From NCBI GenBank assembly GCA_021827745.1, contig JAKAUI010000001.1, positions 1 through 39,539 on the forward strand: a DNA stretch of 39,539 nucleotides. The letters run 5' to 3'. Source of the DNA: Bacillota bacterium. Lineage in GTDB: Bacteria > Bacillota > Sulfobacillia > JAJZYS01 > JAJZLH01. The notes beneath the pieces were generated by a model. That model had not been told where the DNA came from. It ran no database searches and saw nothing but the letters and a program-made list of their open reading frames with translations. Shown here in pieces: positions 1 to 9,856 of this stretch (position 1 is the stretch's first letter; each line of letters begins with the position of its first letter). A program made the position numbers and the translations under genes.

Positions 1-1327
1 AGCACGGCTTCTGCGGAAGATGCGGGTAGGAGGTCAGGATGCCGCCTGAGATCTCGGTGCCGCCGGAGTAGTTGATGATCGGGCAGCGGCGGCCGCCGAC
101 CGCCTCCAAGAAGAAGAACCAGGGGTCGACGTTCCAGGCCTCCCCGGTCGACCCCAGGATGCGCAGCGAGCTGAGGTCATGGCGGGCGGGCAGATCTGGG
201 CCGTGGCGCATCAAGGAGCGGATCACGGTCGGCGCAACCCCCAGATGCGTCACCCGGTGGCGCTCGACCAGCTGCCACAGCCGGTCAGGGGCCGGGTGGT
301 CCGGGGTGCCCTCATAGAGCACGAGCGTGGCACCGAGCAGAAGCGTGCCGTAGATTGCCCACGGGCCCATCATCCAGCCGAGGTCGCTCAACCAGAACAG
401 GCGGTCGCCCGCATTGAGGTCAAAGGCATGGGCCAAGTCCTGGGCGGCCTTCACCGGGAAGCCCGACTGGACGTGCAGCGCTCCCTTGGGCCGACCGGTG
501 GTGCCCGAGGTGTAGATCACCATCAGAGGCGCCTGGCTGTCCAGTGCGTCGGGCGCCGGCGCCGCCGGATTGGCGACGAAGTCGAGCCAGTCGACCTCTC
601 CTGCCAAAAGCGTGCCCTCGCCCAGTCTGCGCTTAACCACCAGCTGGCGGACGCTCGGCGAGAGCGCCGCTGCCTGACGAGCCACCTCCAGCATGGCAAC
701 GCCCTTCCCCCGGCGCAAAAAGCCATCGGCGGTGATCAGAAGAGAGGCGGAAGCGTCTTGAAGCCGGCTGGCCACGGCAGTGGCCCCATATCCGGAGAAG
801 ATGGGGACCAAGACGGCGCCCTCAGCGGCGAGACCGAGCACTGCCACGACCGTTTCGGTCAGCATCGGCATGAAGACGGCGACCCGGTCGCCTGGCTTGA
901 TCCCAGCCCGGCGCAGGCCGGTTCGAAAACGGTCGACCTCGGCCTGGAGCGACATCCAGGTGACAAGGGCCAGCTCGCCGTTTTCCCCCTCCCAGATCAC
1001 AGCGGCGTCGTTCGGTCGCCGACCTGTGTGCTGGGCCAGCATCGAGTCCCACAAATTGAGCTGGGCGCCGACCATGTACCGCGTCCAGGGCACGCCCTCG
1101 GATTGGTCCACCCACAGCTCGGGCTCTTTGCGAAAGATGAGTCCGATCTCCTGGACCACTGCCTCCTGCCAAAAGCGTGTCGGGTCGGCTCCGGCAAGCT
1201 GATGCAGGCTCTCCAGGTCTGGTAGCCCCAGTCGGCGCAGCATGCGCACAAGCCGGATGGAGCCGAGGCGCGCAGGGTCGGGTCGCCAGGCGACCTCTTG
1301 GCCCGTGATCGTCAGGTCGTGTTCCAT
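1..1327 (-). CDS. AMP-forming acyl-CoA/acetoacetyl-CoA synthetase-like protein, C-terminus cut by the window edge
   Basis: Manual reverse-strand translation from ATG at 1327: MEHDLTITGQEVAWRPDPARLGS...; contains the AMP-binding signature YTSGTTGRPKGALHVQSG and ...NYSGGTEISGG. Absent from the ORF track because it runs off the window. Confidence 0.93.
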   Translation of the reverse strand, partial: MEHDLTITGQEVAWRPDPARLGSIRLVRMLRRLGLPDLESLHQLAGADPTRFWQEAVVQEIGLIFRKEPELWVDQSEGVPWTRYMVGAQLNLWDSMLAQHTGRRPNDAAVIWEGENGELALVTWMSLQAEVDRFRTGLRRAGIKPGDRVAVFMPMLTETVVAVLGLAAEGAVLVPIFSGYGATAVASRLQDASASLLITADGFLRRGKGVAMLEVARQAAALSPSVRQLVVKRRLGEGTLLAGEVDWLDFVANPAAPAPDALDSQAPLMVIYTSGTTGRPKGALHVQSGFPVKAAQDLAHAFDLNAGDRLFWLSDLGWMMGPWAIYGTLLLGATLVLYEGTPDHPAPDRLWQLVERHRVTHLGVAPTVIRSLMRHGPDLPARHDLSSLRILGSTGEAWNVDPWFFFLEAVGGRRCPIINYSGGTEISGGILTSYPHLPQKPC

Positions 1328-1501
1328 GATGTCTCCTTTGTGGCCGCCTCAACCGGTCGGGCAGGGATCGGGCGAGCTTGGCCGTAGTGCCCATGTAAGG
1401 TGTAAGGCGAGGTCCTGATCCCTGGGGATCTGGCTTCGCCTACGCCCAGGAGCCAACCTGCCGGCTCGGTCCGGCGGAGTCGACCGCAAGGAGTCGTGGT
1501 C

Positions 1502-2875
1502 ATGGAGACGGCGTTCACAGAAGATCTTCAGGCCCATCGAGCCCAAGGCATCGCCCGGCTCACGGAGCTGCTCGAGATCCCCAGCATCTCAACCTTGGAG
1601 CAGCATGCCCCCGACATGCAGTCGGCGGCCCAGTGGCTCAAGCGGGAGATGGAGCGCAGCGGGTTTCGGGCCAGCATCGAGCCGACCGCCCGCCACCCCG
1701 TGGTCTGGGGAACGAGTCCTGAGCTGCCCGGTCGGCCAAGGGTTCTCATCTACGCCCACTACGATGTGCAGCCGGTGGATCCGCTGGAGCTCTGGACCAG
1801 CCCGCCGTTTGAGCCGACCGTCCGCGACGATCAGTTGTTCGCCCGCGGCGTCAGCGACGACAAAGGGCAGCTCGTGATGCACCTACTGGCCCTGGACAGC
1901 TTCAGGCGGGTGAAGGGCGACTTTCCGGCCAACGTGGTGCTGGTGTTTGAGGGCGAGGAGGAGATCGGCTCGCCCAATCTGCCTGCCTTCATCCGTCGCC
2001 ACCAGGCGGAACTGAAGGCAGACGCTGTGGTCATCTCCGACAGCACTCTGCTGGCGCCTGGCCGCCCCACCCTCGTCACCGGGCTGCGTGGCATGGCCGG
2101 GTTCGAGGTGATCGTGCGCGGGCCGGACCACGACGTCCACTCTGGGCTCTTCGGCGGTCTGATCGCCAATCCGGCGGCTGCCCTGGTCCAGATGCTGGCC
2201 GCCTGCCGCGACCCAAACGGTCATGTGGCCATCCCGGGTTTCTACGATGGCGTCGTGCCGCCGCCGTCTGCCGAAGTGGCGCGCTGGCAGGACGGCTTGG
2301 TCGAGCCGCAGGCGGTGTTGGCCGCGACCGGAGCGAAGGCGTTGGCCGGGGAGGAGGCCTACAGTCTGGCCGAACGCCTGTGGTCTCGGCCGACGTTTGA
2401 GGTGAACGGCATCTCAAGCGGCGTGCGAGCGGGCCAAAAGACGATCATCCCGGCCCTGGCCCATGCGTCGGTCACCTGTCGCCTGGTGGTGGGGCAGGAT
2501 GCCAAGCGGATCTCCCGACTGGTCGCAGACTTCTTGGCCACCCAGGCGCCACCCGGGGTCGAGGTCGAGGTCATCTGCCACGACGCCTCGCCGGCATCTG
2601 AGGTGGCGATCGACTCGAAGGCCGCCCGGCTGGCCATGGCAGCCCTGGAGCAGGGCTTCGGGCATCCCGCCCAGCCGGTGCGCCAGGGAGCCTCGATCCC
2701 GATTGTGCCGGTCTTTCAACAGGTGCTGGAGGCGCCCGTATTGCTGATGGGGTTTGGGCTCGAGACCGACAACTTCCATTCCCCCAACGAGCACTGGCAC
2801 CTCGGCAACCTGGACCTGGGCCTTGCCAGCATGCTCGCCTTCTGGACAGGCGTGGCCGCGGGGGAGCTCGTCTAG
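1502..2875 (+). CDS. M20 family metallopeptidase (dipeptidase/deacylase)
   Basis: Motifs VLIYAHYDVQPVDP, RGVSDDKGQ, FEGEEEIGSP. AAGGAG at 1488-1493 favours ATG 1502 over GTG 1496. Confidence 0.9.
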   Translation: METAFTEDLQAHRAQGIARLTELLEIPSISTLEQHAPDMQSAAQWLKREMERSGFRASIEPTARHPVVWGTSPELPGRPRVLIYAHYDVQPVDPLELWTSPPFEPTVRDDQLFARGVSDDKGQLVMHLLALDSFRRVKGDFPANVVLVFEGEEEIGSPNLPAFIRRHQAELKADAVVISDSTLLAPGRPTLVTGLRGMAGFEVIVRGPDHDVHSGLFGGLIANPAAALVQMLAACRDPNGHVAIPGFYDGVVPPPSAEVARWQDGLVEPQAVLAATGAKALAGEEAYSLAERLWSRPTFEVNGISSGVRAGQKTIIPALAHASVTCRLVVGQDAKRISRLVADFLATQAPPGVEVEVICHDASPASEVAIDSKAARLAMAALEQGFGHPAQPVRQGASIPIVPVFQQVLEAPVLLMGFGLETDNFHSPNEHWHLGNLDLGLASMLAFWTGVAAGELV

Positions 2876-2933
2876 GGAGACTGGTCGGGGCGGCCTCTGC
2901 TATACTCAGGGCCGCTGAAGAGGGGGGCATTTC

Positions 2934-3728
2934 GTGAACCTACCCGGTCTCAGCCCATACATCCTGACCATCGGATCGCTCCAGATTCACTGGTATGCCG
3001 TGTTCATCGTCTGCACCGTCGTCATCGGCTACTCCTATCTGTACTCGCAGAAGGAGCGCCTGGGGCTGACCGAAGATCTGGTCACCAACGCCATTTTGTG
3101 GGCGGTGGTCGGTGGCGTGATCGGAGCCCGCATCGTGTTCGTGATCTTCAATGAGCCCGGCTGGATCATCCACGACCCGGTGCAGATCCTGCGCATCTAC
3201 GACGGCGGCCTGGCCTTTCACGGGGCGGTCGCAGGCGGCCTGTTCGCCGCCTGGCTGTACCTGCGCAAGAAGGGCGTGTCGTTTGGCCGCTTCATGGACT
3301 TCCTGATCCCCGGACTTGCCACCGGCGTGATGCTGGTCCGCATCGGCAACATCTTCAACCACGAGGTGCTGGGCCACTTCAGCATCTACGCCCCGGGCGG
3401 CGAGTGGCCGGCCCAGCTGATCGGCGGCGCCATCGGCGTGGTGCTGATCTTCCACTACCTCTGGTACGCCAAGCGCAATCCCCCGCCGGGCGCCCAGTTC
3501 TGGTCCGCCCTCTTCTACTACAGCCTGCTGCGCGGCCTGATCGGAGAGACAGTTCGGGCCAACCCGACCTGGTTCGTGCACTACCTGAACCCGGTCTGGG
3601 GCATCGGCTTCATCACGGTCGAACAGTTCTTCACACCGCTCTTGGTGGCTGGCACCTACTACTTCTGGTGGCGAGCGGTAAGGCAAGGGAGGGCCCAGCC
3701 GGTTGCGACTGGTCAGATCCAGGCGTGA
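2934..3728 (+). CDS. lgt: Prolipoprotein diacylglyceryl transferase
   Basis: Polytopic protein with IHWYAV near the N-terminus, GGLAFHGAVAGG, RIGNIFNHEVLG. Confidence 0.93.
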   Translation: MNLPGLSPYILTIGSLQIHWYAVFIVCTVVIGYSYLYSQKERLGLTEDLVTNAILWAVVGGVIGARIVFVIFNEPGWIIHDPVQILRIYDGGLAFHGAVAGGLFAAWLYLRKKGVSFGRFMDFLIPGLATGVMLVRIGNIFNHEVLGHFSIYAPGGEWPAQLIGGAIGVVLIFHYLWYAKRNPPPGAQFWSALFYYSLLRGLIGETVRANPTWFVHYLNPVWGIGFITVEQFFTPLLVAGTYYFWWRAVRQGRAQPVATGQIQA

Positions 3729-4578
3729 TCTTGCCCAGGCCCTGACCAAGCTGGACGGTCCTCAGGGGATCGGCCTCGTTCCGACCATGGGCTTTTTTCA
3801 CGCCGGCCACGTAAGCCTGATGGAGCGCGCCGTCAAAGACGGCGCAAGTGTGCTCAGCGTGTTCGTCAATCCGCTCCAGTTCGGCGAAGGCGAGGACTAC
3901 GAGCGCTATCCCCGGGATCCGGACCGGGACCTGAGAATCGCCGAGGAGGCCGGCATCGACCTTGTCTATATGCCGCCTGCGGCCGACGTCTTCCCTCCCG
4001 ACTTTTCGACGTCTGTGACGGTGGCCGATCTTTCGGCTCTCTACTGCGGCCACTTCCGACCCGGCCACTTCGAGGGCGTGACCACGGTTCTGGCCCGGCT
4101 GTTCGGTCTGATCAAGCCGCAGCGCGCCTATTTCGGCCAGAAGGACTACCAGCAGTCGGCGATCGTCCGGCGGATGGTGACCGATCTGGCGCTCGCCATC
4201 GACATCGAGGTGCTGCCCACGATCCGCGAAGACAGCGGGCTGGCGATGAGCTCGAGAAATGTGTACCTGACCGAGGCGCAGCGGCAGGCAGCGCCCTTCT
4301 TTCATCAGGCCCTGTCCGACACCGAGCGGGACATGCTGGCTGGCGAGCGCGACGGCGCCAAGCTCTTGGCCAAGCTGGAGCGGCGCCTGAAGAAGATCCC
4401 CGGGTTCAAGCCCCAGTACTGGGCGCTGGCCGACGCCAAGAATCTGCAGCCGAAGGCGACTGCGGTCGAAGGTGACGTGCTCCTGGCCGCCGGCCACTTC
4501 GGAGCAACCCGACTGATCGACAACTGCGTGCTGGGTGAGAGCGCCAAGAGCGGGCCAGGGGCAATCAAGCGGCCCTAG
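3703..4578 (+). CDS. panC: Pantothenate synthetase (pantoate-beta-alanine ligase)
   Basis: VPTMGFFHAGHVSLM, VFVNPLQFGEGEDYERYPRD, YFGQKDYQQ, MSSRN. TTG start overlapping the end of lgt by 26 nt. Confidence 0.95.
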   Translation: MRLVRSRRDLAQALTKLDGPQGIGLVPTMGFFHAGHVSLMERAVKDGASVLSVFVNPLQFGEGEDYERYPRDPDRDLRIAEEAGIDLVYMPPAADVFPPDFSTSVTVADLSALYCGHFRPGHFEGVTTVLARLFGLIKPQRAYFGQKDYQQSAIVRRMVTDLALAIDIEVLPTIREDSGLAMSSRNVYLTEAQRQAAPFFHQALSDTERDMLAGERDGAKLLAKLERRLKKIPGFKPQYWALADAKNLQPKATAVEGDVLLAAGHFGATRLIDNCVLGESAKSGPGAIKRP

Positions 4579-4624
4579 CGCAGCGGTGCCCCGCCTTGCC
4601 GCAGCCTGATCGAAGGAGGTCCCC

Positions 4625-5575
4625 ATGGCCGAAGCCAGACGGTTCGCTCGTCTCGTCATCTACCACCCCACAGCCGCCCAGGAGTATGCCGATCGGCTTG
4701 CCGCCAAGGGCGTTTCCGACGTGGTCGCCGTGGCCCGAAGAGAAGACCTCGGCCCGGTTTGCGCCGATGCCGAGGCGGTGGCGTGCTGGGATTTTCCGAG
4801 CGAACTTTTTCCCAAGATGCCGCATCTGCGCTGGATCCAGGTGCTGGCGGCCGGTGTCGACCACTTGGTCGGCACGATCGAGCTGTCGAGGCGAGTCCAG
4901 ATCTGCCGGGCGGTCGGCCCATTTGGCGACCAGATGGCCGAATGGGCCTTCTCGGAGATGCTGGCGCAGGTACGCGGCCTGGACCGGCTGCGCCGCCAGC
5001 AGGCGGCGGCGACCTGGAAGCGGTTCGTGCCGGGGTCGCTCTCTGGCAGCGTACTGGGCATCGCCGGCATGGGAGCGATCGGGCAGGCTGTGGCCAGACG
5101 GGCCAGAGCCTTCGGCATGACCGTCCATGGCCTGAGCCGAAGCACGACCGATCACGGAGCCGATCGCGGCTTTGGGACAGGACAGTGGATCGAGTTCGCC
5201 CAAAGCTGCGACTGGCTGCTCCTGTTGCTCCCCCTGACCGCCGAGACCGCAGGCGTGATCGACCAAACGGTGCTCTCTGCCATGCGGCCCACGGCCTGGC
5301 TCTTGAACGCCGGCCGGGGGAAGCTGGTCGATGAGGCGGCCCTGGTGGCGGCCCTGGACAGCCACCAGCTGGCCGGTGCCATCTTGGACGTCTTTGCGCA
5401 GGAGCCGCTCCCGCCGTCCAGTCCTTTGTGGCGGCATCCGAAGGTGGTGGTGACGCCTCATCTGGCGGCCGTCAGCCGGGTCGAGGACATGGCGGAGATC
5501 TTGTATCAGAACCTCGTGCGCGATCGAGATGGAGAGCCGCTCATGAACGTCGTCGACCGGGAGCGCGGCTACTAG
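4625..5575 (+). CDS. D-isomer-specific 2-hydroxyacid dehydrogenase
   Basis: GIAGMGAIGQAVARRARAFGM NAD-binding motif; NAGRGKLVDEAALVAAL; DVFAQEPLPPSSPLW...VTPHLAA. SD GAAGGAGG upstream. Confidence 0.92.
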   Translation: MAEARRFARLVIYHPTAAQEYADRLAAKGVSDVVAVARREDLGPVCADAEAVACWDFPSELFPKMPHLRWIQVLAAGVDHLVGTIELSRRVQICRAVGPFGDQMAEWAFSEMLAQVRGLDRLRRQQAAATWKRFVPGSLSGSVLGIAGMGAIGQAVARRARAFGMTVHGLSRSTTDHGADRGFGTGQWIEFAQSCDWLLLLLPLTAETAGVIDQTVLSAMRPTAWLLNAGRGKLVDEAALVAALDSHQLAGAILDVFAQEPLPPSSPLWRHPKVVVTPHLAAVSRVEDMAEILYQNLVRDRDGEPLMNVVDRERGY

Positions 5576-5593
5576 GTCCGAACCAGGGGAGCG

Positions 5594-6400
5594 ATGGCGT
5601 ATGCTGTCAGCGTCGGCTCGAAGCTAGGAGGCACGGATGTGGTCGAGGCGCCTAAGACGCTTGATGGCTGGTGGGTGCTTCACGATCTGAGCCGCCTGGA
5701 CCGCCGGCTCTGGCGCTCTTTAGCGGAGAGCGAGCGCACGGAAGCGCTGGCCCAGGTGGGGGAGCTCTGGCAGCACGAGCTGAGTCGGCCGAAGGCCCAA
5801 GACCGCGGCGACAGCGGACTGTACACCGTGCTTGGCCACAAGGGCGAACTCCTGCAGATCCACCTTCGGGAGTCGCTCGAAGATTTGTTCCAGCTCCAGC
5901 ACCAGATGTCCGGCCTCACCATCTCCTCCTGCCTGGAGCGGACCTGGTCCTTTGTGTCGGTAGTCGAGCTCTCCACCTATGGGGCGCCCGATGGCACAGA
6001 ACTGTCGGCGTCTTTGCTGGACGACCCCAAGCTGAGAGAGCGCCTGCACCCGCTCTTGCCGGACGGGCCGTTCGTGTCGGTCTACCCGATGAACAAGGCC
6101 CGCCAGCCTGGCGCCAACTGGTACACGCTGACCCTGGACGAGCGCCGACAGCTGATGCGCAGCCACGGCGAAATCGGTCGTCGCTACGCCGGTCGCATCC
6201 GCCAGATGATCACGGGCGCCGTTGGGCTGGACGACTGGGAGTGGGCGGTCACCCTGTTTGGCGCCGATCCCTTGGAATTCAAGAAGCTGATCACCGACAT
6301 GCGCTACGACCCGGCGAGCTCGCTGTACGCCGAGTTTGGCCCCTTTCTGATCGGCCGGCGGATCGATCCCGGCGCACTCCTGGCGCTGTGGCGCAGGTGA
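5594..6400 (+). CDS. hemQ: Coproheme decarboxylase / chlorite-dismutase-like HemQ
   Basis: FVSVYPMNKARQPGANWYTL, RQLMRSHGEIGRRYAGRIRQMITGAVGLDDWEWAVTLF; directly upstream of hemE-hemH-hemY. Confidence 0.9.
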   Translation: MAYAVSVGSKLGGTDVVEAPKTLDGWWVLHDLSRLDRRLWRSLAESERTEALAQVGELWQHELSRPKAQDRGDSGLYTVLGHKGELLQIHLRESLEDLFQLQHQMSGLTISSCLERTWSFVSVVELSTYGAPDGTELSASLLDDPKLRERLHPLLPDGPFVSVYPMNKARQPGANWYTLTLDERRQLMRSHGEIGRRYAGRIRQMITGAVGLDDWEWAVTLFGADPLEFKKLITDMRYDPASSLYAEFGPFLIGRRIDPGALLALWRR

Positions 6401-7422
6401 AGGAGCCGGCGCGCCTCATCCGTGCCTGTGCTGGTCAGCCGGTGGATCGCCTTCCTGTCTGGCTGATGCGCCAGGCCGGCCGCTACCTGCCCGAGTACCG
6501 AAAACTGCGTCAAGGCCACGACTTTCTGGCAATGTGCGAGCGGCCAGAGCTGGCGGTCGAGGTGACCTTGCAGCCGCTGCGACGCTTTGACCTGGACGCG
6601 GCGATCATCTTTGCCGACATTCTGCTCCTGGTGCGGGCGCTCGGCGCCGATCTGGCCTACGAGGAAGGTGCGGGGCCAAGGATCAGCGGTCTGCCCGCAC
6701 CGCAGGAGATCAGCTTTCCCAGCGCCGCTCGGGTTACAGAGGCGCTGTCCTTCGTCGCAGAAACGGTCCGCCGGGTGCGGGCCGAACTTGCAACCGACAA
6801 GGCCGTGATCGGATTCGCCGGAGCGCCCTTCACCGTGCTCAGCTATCTGCTCGAGGGTGGGCCCTCCACCGACTTCGCCCAAACCAAGGCCCTGATGAAC
6901 CAAGACGCCGACACCTTCTCCCGCCTGCTCAGCGGGCTCGCTGAGATGACCGTCGCCTATCTCGCGCTGCAGGTGAGGGCCGGGGCTGACGTCGTCCAGC
7001 TCTTCGACAGCTGGGTCGGCGCTCTGGCGCCAAGCGACTTCAGCGCCTTCGTGGCGCCCGTGCTCACCGCCCTGATCAGCCGGCTGAAGGCGCTTGGGGT
7101 GCCGGTCATCTACTTTGCGCCGCAGACGGCCGGGTATCTCGACCAGGTGGCTGCCACCGGGCCGGACGTGGTCTCCGTCGACTGGCGGGTGAGCCTGGCC
7201 GAGGTGCGCAGGCAGGGGATCCGCATCTGCCAGGGCAACCTCGACCCGGCGGTGCTCCGAGACGGGCCCCGGTCCCGCATCGACCACGAGGTGCGCCGGA
7301 TCCTGGCGGAGTGGGGAGGGCGAACGGGCCTCATCTTCAACCTCGGCCACGGCGTCGACCGACGGACACCGGTGCACCACATCAACTGGCTGATCGACGC
7401 CGTGCACCGAGGGCCGAGATGA
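6397..7422 (+). CDS. hemE: Uroporphyrinogen decarboxylase
   Basis: PVWLMRQAGRYLPEYRKLR; DAAIIFADILL; GFAGAPFTVLSYLLEGG; FNLGHGVDRRTP. The listed ORF start (5671) is too far upstream; GTG 6397 overlaps the hemQ stop (GTGA). Confidence 0.95.
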   Translation: MKEPARLIRACAGQPVDRLPVWLMRQAGRYLPEYRKLRQGHDFLAMCERPELAVEVTLQPLRRFDLDAAIIFADILLLVRALGADLAYEEGAGPRISGLPAPQEISFPSAARVTEALSFVAETVRRVRAELATDKAVIGFAGAPFTVLSYLLEGGPSTDFAQTKALMNQDADTFSRLLSGLAEMTVAYLALQVRAGADVVQLFDSWVGALAPSDFSAFVAPVLTALISRLKALGVPVIYFAPQTAGYLDQVAATGPDVVSVDWRVSLAEVRRQGIRICQGNLDPAVLRDGPRSRIDHEVRRILAEWGGRTGLIFNLGHGVDRRTPVHHINWLIDAVHRGPR

Positions 7423-8354
7423 GCCGCCCAGCGAAGGCCTTGGTCGCGGTCCTGCTCTTGGCCTTTGGTGGCCCCGAGTCCATGGCCGAGGTCGATCCCT
7501 TCGTCACAAGCGTGCTCGGTCGGACGCCGCCGGAAGCGATGTTGAGAGAAATTCGCCACCGCTATCAGCTCTTGGGCGGCGGCTCGCCGCTCGGTGCCAC
7601 CACCCGGGCCCAGGGGGAGGCCCTGGCCGCCCTGCTGTCGGAGCTTGGCCGCCCCTGGCCGGTCCTGGTCGCCATGCAGCATGCCCGTCCCACCTTCCAA
7701 GAGGCCTTCGCCCAGCTGGCCGATATGAACCCGTCTCGGCTGGTCGCCTTAAGCCTCGCCCCCTACCGCTCCCAGGCCAGCACCACGGCCTACGAGCAGG
7801 CGGTTCGGAGGGCGGCGGCCACTGCCGGCTCGTCGATCCCGATTGTCTTTCCCCAGGACTGGTTCGGGCAGCCGACCTACATCCAGGCGCTCGCCGCCCG
7901 CCTGACCGAGAGCTTGCGCCAGGTCGCCAAGAGAGACCGCCCAGGCGTGGCGGTCGTGTTCAGCGCCCACAGCATCCCGCAGCGATTTGTGGCGGCCGGG
8001 GATCCCTATCCCGAGCAGCTGGCCAAGACGGTGGCCGCTGTCTTAGAGATGGTTCCCGACATCACGCCGCATCTGGCCTACCAGTCGGTCAGTCAGGCGG
8101 CGACCGACCCCTGGATCGGCCCGCCGGTCGAACGCGTGATGGCCGAGATCGCCCGAGCAGGGGGCCGTGCGGTGGTGGTCGATCCGATCGGCTTCGTGTC
8201 CGACCACCTGGAGACGCTCTACGACAACGACATCGTGCACCGCGAAGAGGCGAAGCGTCTGGGCCTCGCCTTTTACCGCTGTCCCTGCCTGAACCTCGAT
8301 CCCCTGTTCGTGCGCGCGCTCGCCGACGTCGCCATCGGAGCGGTTGCGCGATGA
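7419..8354 (+). CDS. hemH: Ferrochelatase (coproporphyrin ferrochelatase type)
   Basis: LLLAFGGPESM; VVFSAHSIPQR; DPIGFVSDHLETLYDND. ATG 7419 overlaps the hemE stop (ATGA). Confidence 0.93.
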   Translation: MSRPAKALVAVLLLAFGGPESMAEVDPFVTSVLGRTPPEAMLREIRHRYQLLGGGSPLGATTRAQGEALAALLSELGRPWPVLVAMQHARPTFQEAFAQLADMNPSRLVALSLAPYRSQASTTAYEQAVRRAAATAGSSIPIVFPQDWFGQPTYIQALAARLTESLRQVAKRDRPGVAVVFSAHSIPQRFVAAGDPYPEQLAKTVAAVLEMVPDITPHLAYQSVSQAATDPWIGPPVERVMAEIARAGGRAVVVDPIGFVSDHLETLYDNDIVHREEAKRLGLAFYRCPCLNLDPLFVRALADVAIGAVAR

Positions 8355-9808
8355 GCGGCGGAGCCGAGGGGAAGAAGGTGGCGATCGTCGGCGGCGGCGT
8401 GGCCGGCCTCGCGGCCGCCCACCGCCTGCAGGCCCTGGCGGCTTCGTCCGGCGAGTCCCTGCAGATCGTGCTCTTCGAGCGCGACCGTGTGTTCGGCGGC
8501 AAGGTGCAGAGCCGCTGGTCGAAGGCCGGGCTGCTGATCGAACGCGGGCCGGACAGCTTCCTGACCCGCAAGCCGGCCCTGCTCGACCTGATCGGTGAGA
8601 TCGGGCTGACCGACCAGCTGATCGCCACCCAGGGAAGCGCTCTGTCGTCCTTCATCTACCGCAAAGGCCGGATGCGGCGGCTGCCGCCGGGGATGGGTGC
8701 CTTGGTGCCGGCCGACCTCTTTAGGTTCCTGCGTTCCGACCTGCTGTCTCCTGGTGGTCGACTGCGGGTGCTGCGCGATCTATGGCTCAGCCCTCCGCCG
8801 GACGGCGACTTGAGCCTCAGAGAGCTGATCGGTCCCCGCTTGGGGGACGAGTTTTTGACCCAGGTGGCCGAGCCCCTGATCGCCGGCATCCATAGCGCCG
8901 AGCCAGAGCAGATGAGCGTGGCCGCCACCGTCCCGGGACTGCTCACCCTCTTGACCCGCGACCGCAGTCTGATCCGTGGTGCGAGACGACAGATGCGGGC
9001 GCGATCGGGGCCCACCTCGCCGCCGTTCATGAGCCTGCGCGACGGCATGGGCAGCTTGGTCTCTGCCTTGGAAGGCCAGCTGGGAGCGGTCGAGCGGCGG
9101 CTTGGCAGCGAGGTGCAGGCGATTGCCAAGGCGGAGGGACGACTGCGGCTGCGGGCCAAAGGGGCCGACATGGGTGGCAAGGAGGAGCTGGTCGACGCCG
9201 TCGTCCTGGCGACGCCGGCGCACCTGGCCACCGGCCTCGCCCTGCCCCTTTGGCCGGATCTGGCCCAAGAGCTTGCTGAAATTCCCGCCCACCCGGTCTT
9301 GACCATCACCTACGCCTATCTCCGCCCGGAGATCGAGCAGGTCCTGCCTGGGCACGGCTGGCTGGTTCCGAGGGGAGAGGGGACGTGGATGCGCGGGGCG
9401 ACTGTGATGACCAACAAGTGGCAGGGGCGGTCGCGGTCTTCCGAGCTGGTCTCGATTCGGGCCTTTTTGGGCGGAGCCGGTCAGGCCGCCCTGAACGAGG
9501 TGGCGGACGACAGACTGATCGAGCAGGTGGCGGACGAGGTGGGACGGCTCCTGGCGGTTTCGGCCAGGCCGATCGAGGCCACGGTCGAGCGGGTGCTGGA
9601 GGGCAATCCGGAGTACCGGGTGGGGCACATCGAACGAGTGGCGCGGATCGACCAGCTGCTGGACGACATCCCGAACCTGGCGGTGGCCGGGGCCTCCTAC
9701 CGCGGCATCGGGCTCCCAGACGTGGTCCGGTCTGGCCAGGAGGCAGCGGCGCGGGTGTGGAAGGGCCTTCACGGCCGCGAAGGCGAAGCAGATACCGTGA
9801 TACGATAG
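8351..9808 (+). CDS. hemY: Coproporphyrinogen III / protoporphyrinogen oxidase
   Basis: N-terminal FAD motif VAIVGGGVAGLAAAHRLQ; FERDRVFGGKVQS; RGPDSFLTRKP; C-terminal NLAVAGASYRGIGLPDVVRSGQEAA. ATGA overlap with hemH. Confidence 0.93.
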   Translation: MSGGAEGKKVAIVGGGVAGLAAAHRLQALAASSGESLQIVLFERDRVFGGKVQSRWSKAGLLIERGPDSFLTRKPALLDLIGEIGLTDQLIATQGSALSSFIYRKGRMRRLPPGMGALVPADLFRFLRSDLLSPGGRLRVLRDLWLSPPPDGDLSLRELIGPRLGDEFLTQVAEPLIAGIHSAEPEQMSVAATVPGLLTLLTRDRSLIRGARRQMRARSGPTSPPFMSLRDGMGSLVSALEGQLGAVERRLGSEVQAIAKAEGRLRLRAKGADMGGKEELVDAVVLATPAHLATGLALPLWPDLAQELAEIPAHPVLTITYAYLRPEIEQVLPGHGWLVPRGEGTWMRGATVMTNKWQGRSRSSELVSIRAFLGGAGQAALNEVADDRLIEQVADEVGRLLAVSARPIEATVERVLEGNPEYRVGHIERVARIDQLLDDIPNLAVAGASYRGIGLPDVVRSGQEAAARVWKGLHGREGEADTVIR

Positions 9809-9856
9809 GCGTGTTCGGCGCCACGGCGCCGGAGTCGGCAGGCGGGAGGACGAACG

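Noticed and set aside
179-1225. 348-aa plus-strand ORF
   Set aside because: Shadow of the genuine minus-strand acyl-CoA synthetase, whose translation shows YTSGTTGRPKG.
2901-2906. TATACT box upstream of lgt
   Set aside because: Good -10-like hexamer but no convincing -35 at the right spacing; not called as a promoter.
5671-6396. 242-aa N-terminal extension of the HemE ORF
   Set aside because: Out-of-frame overlap with hemQ; HemE homology begins right after GTG 6397, so not a fusion protein.
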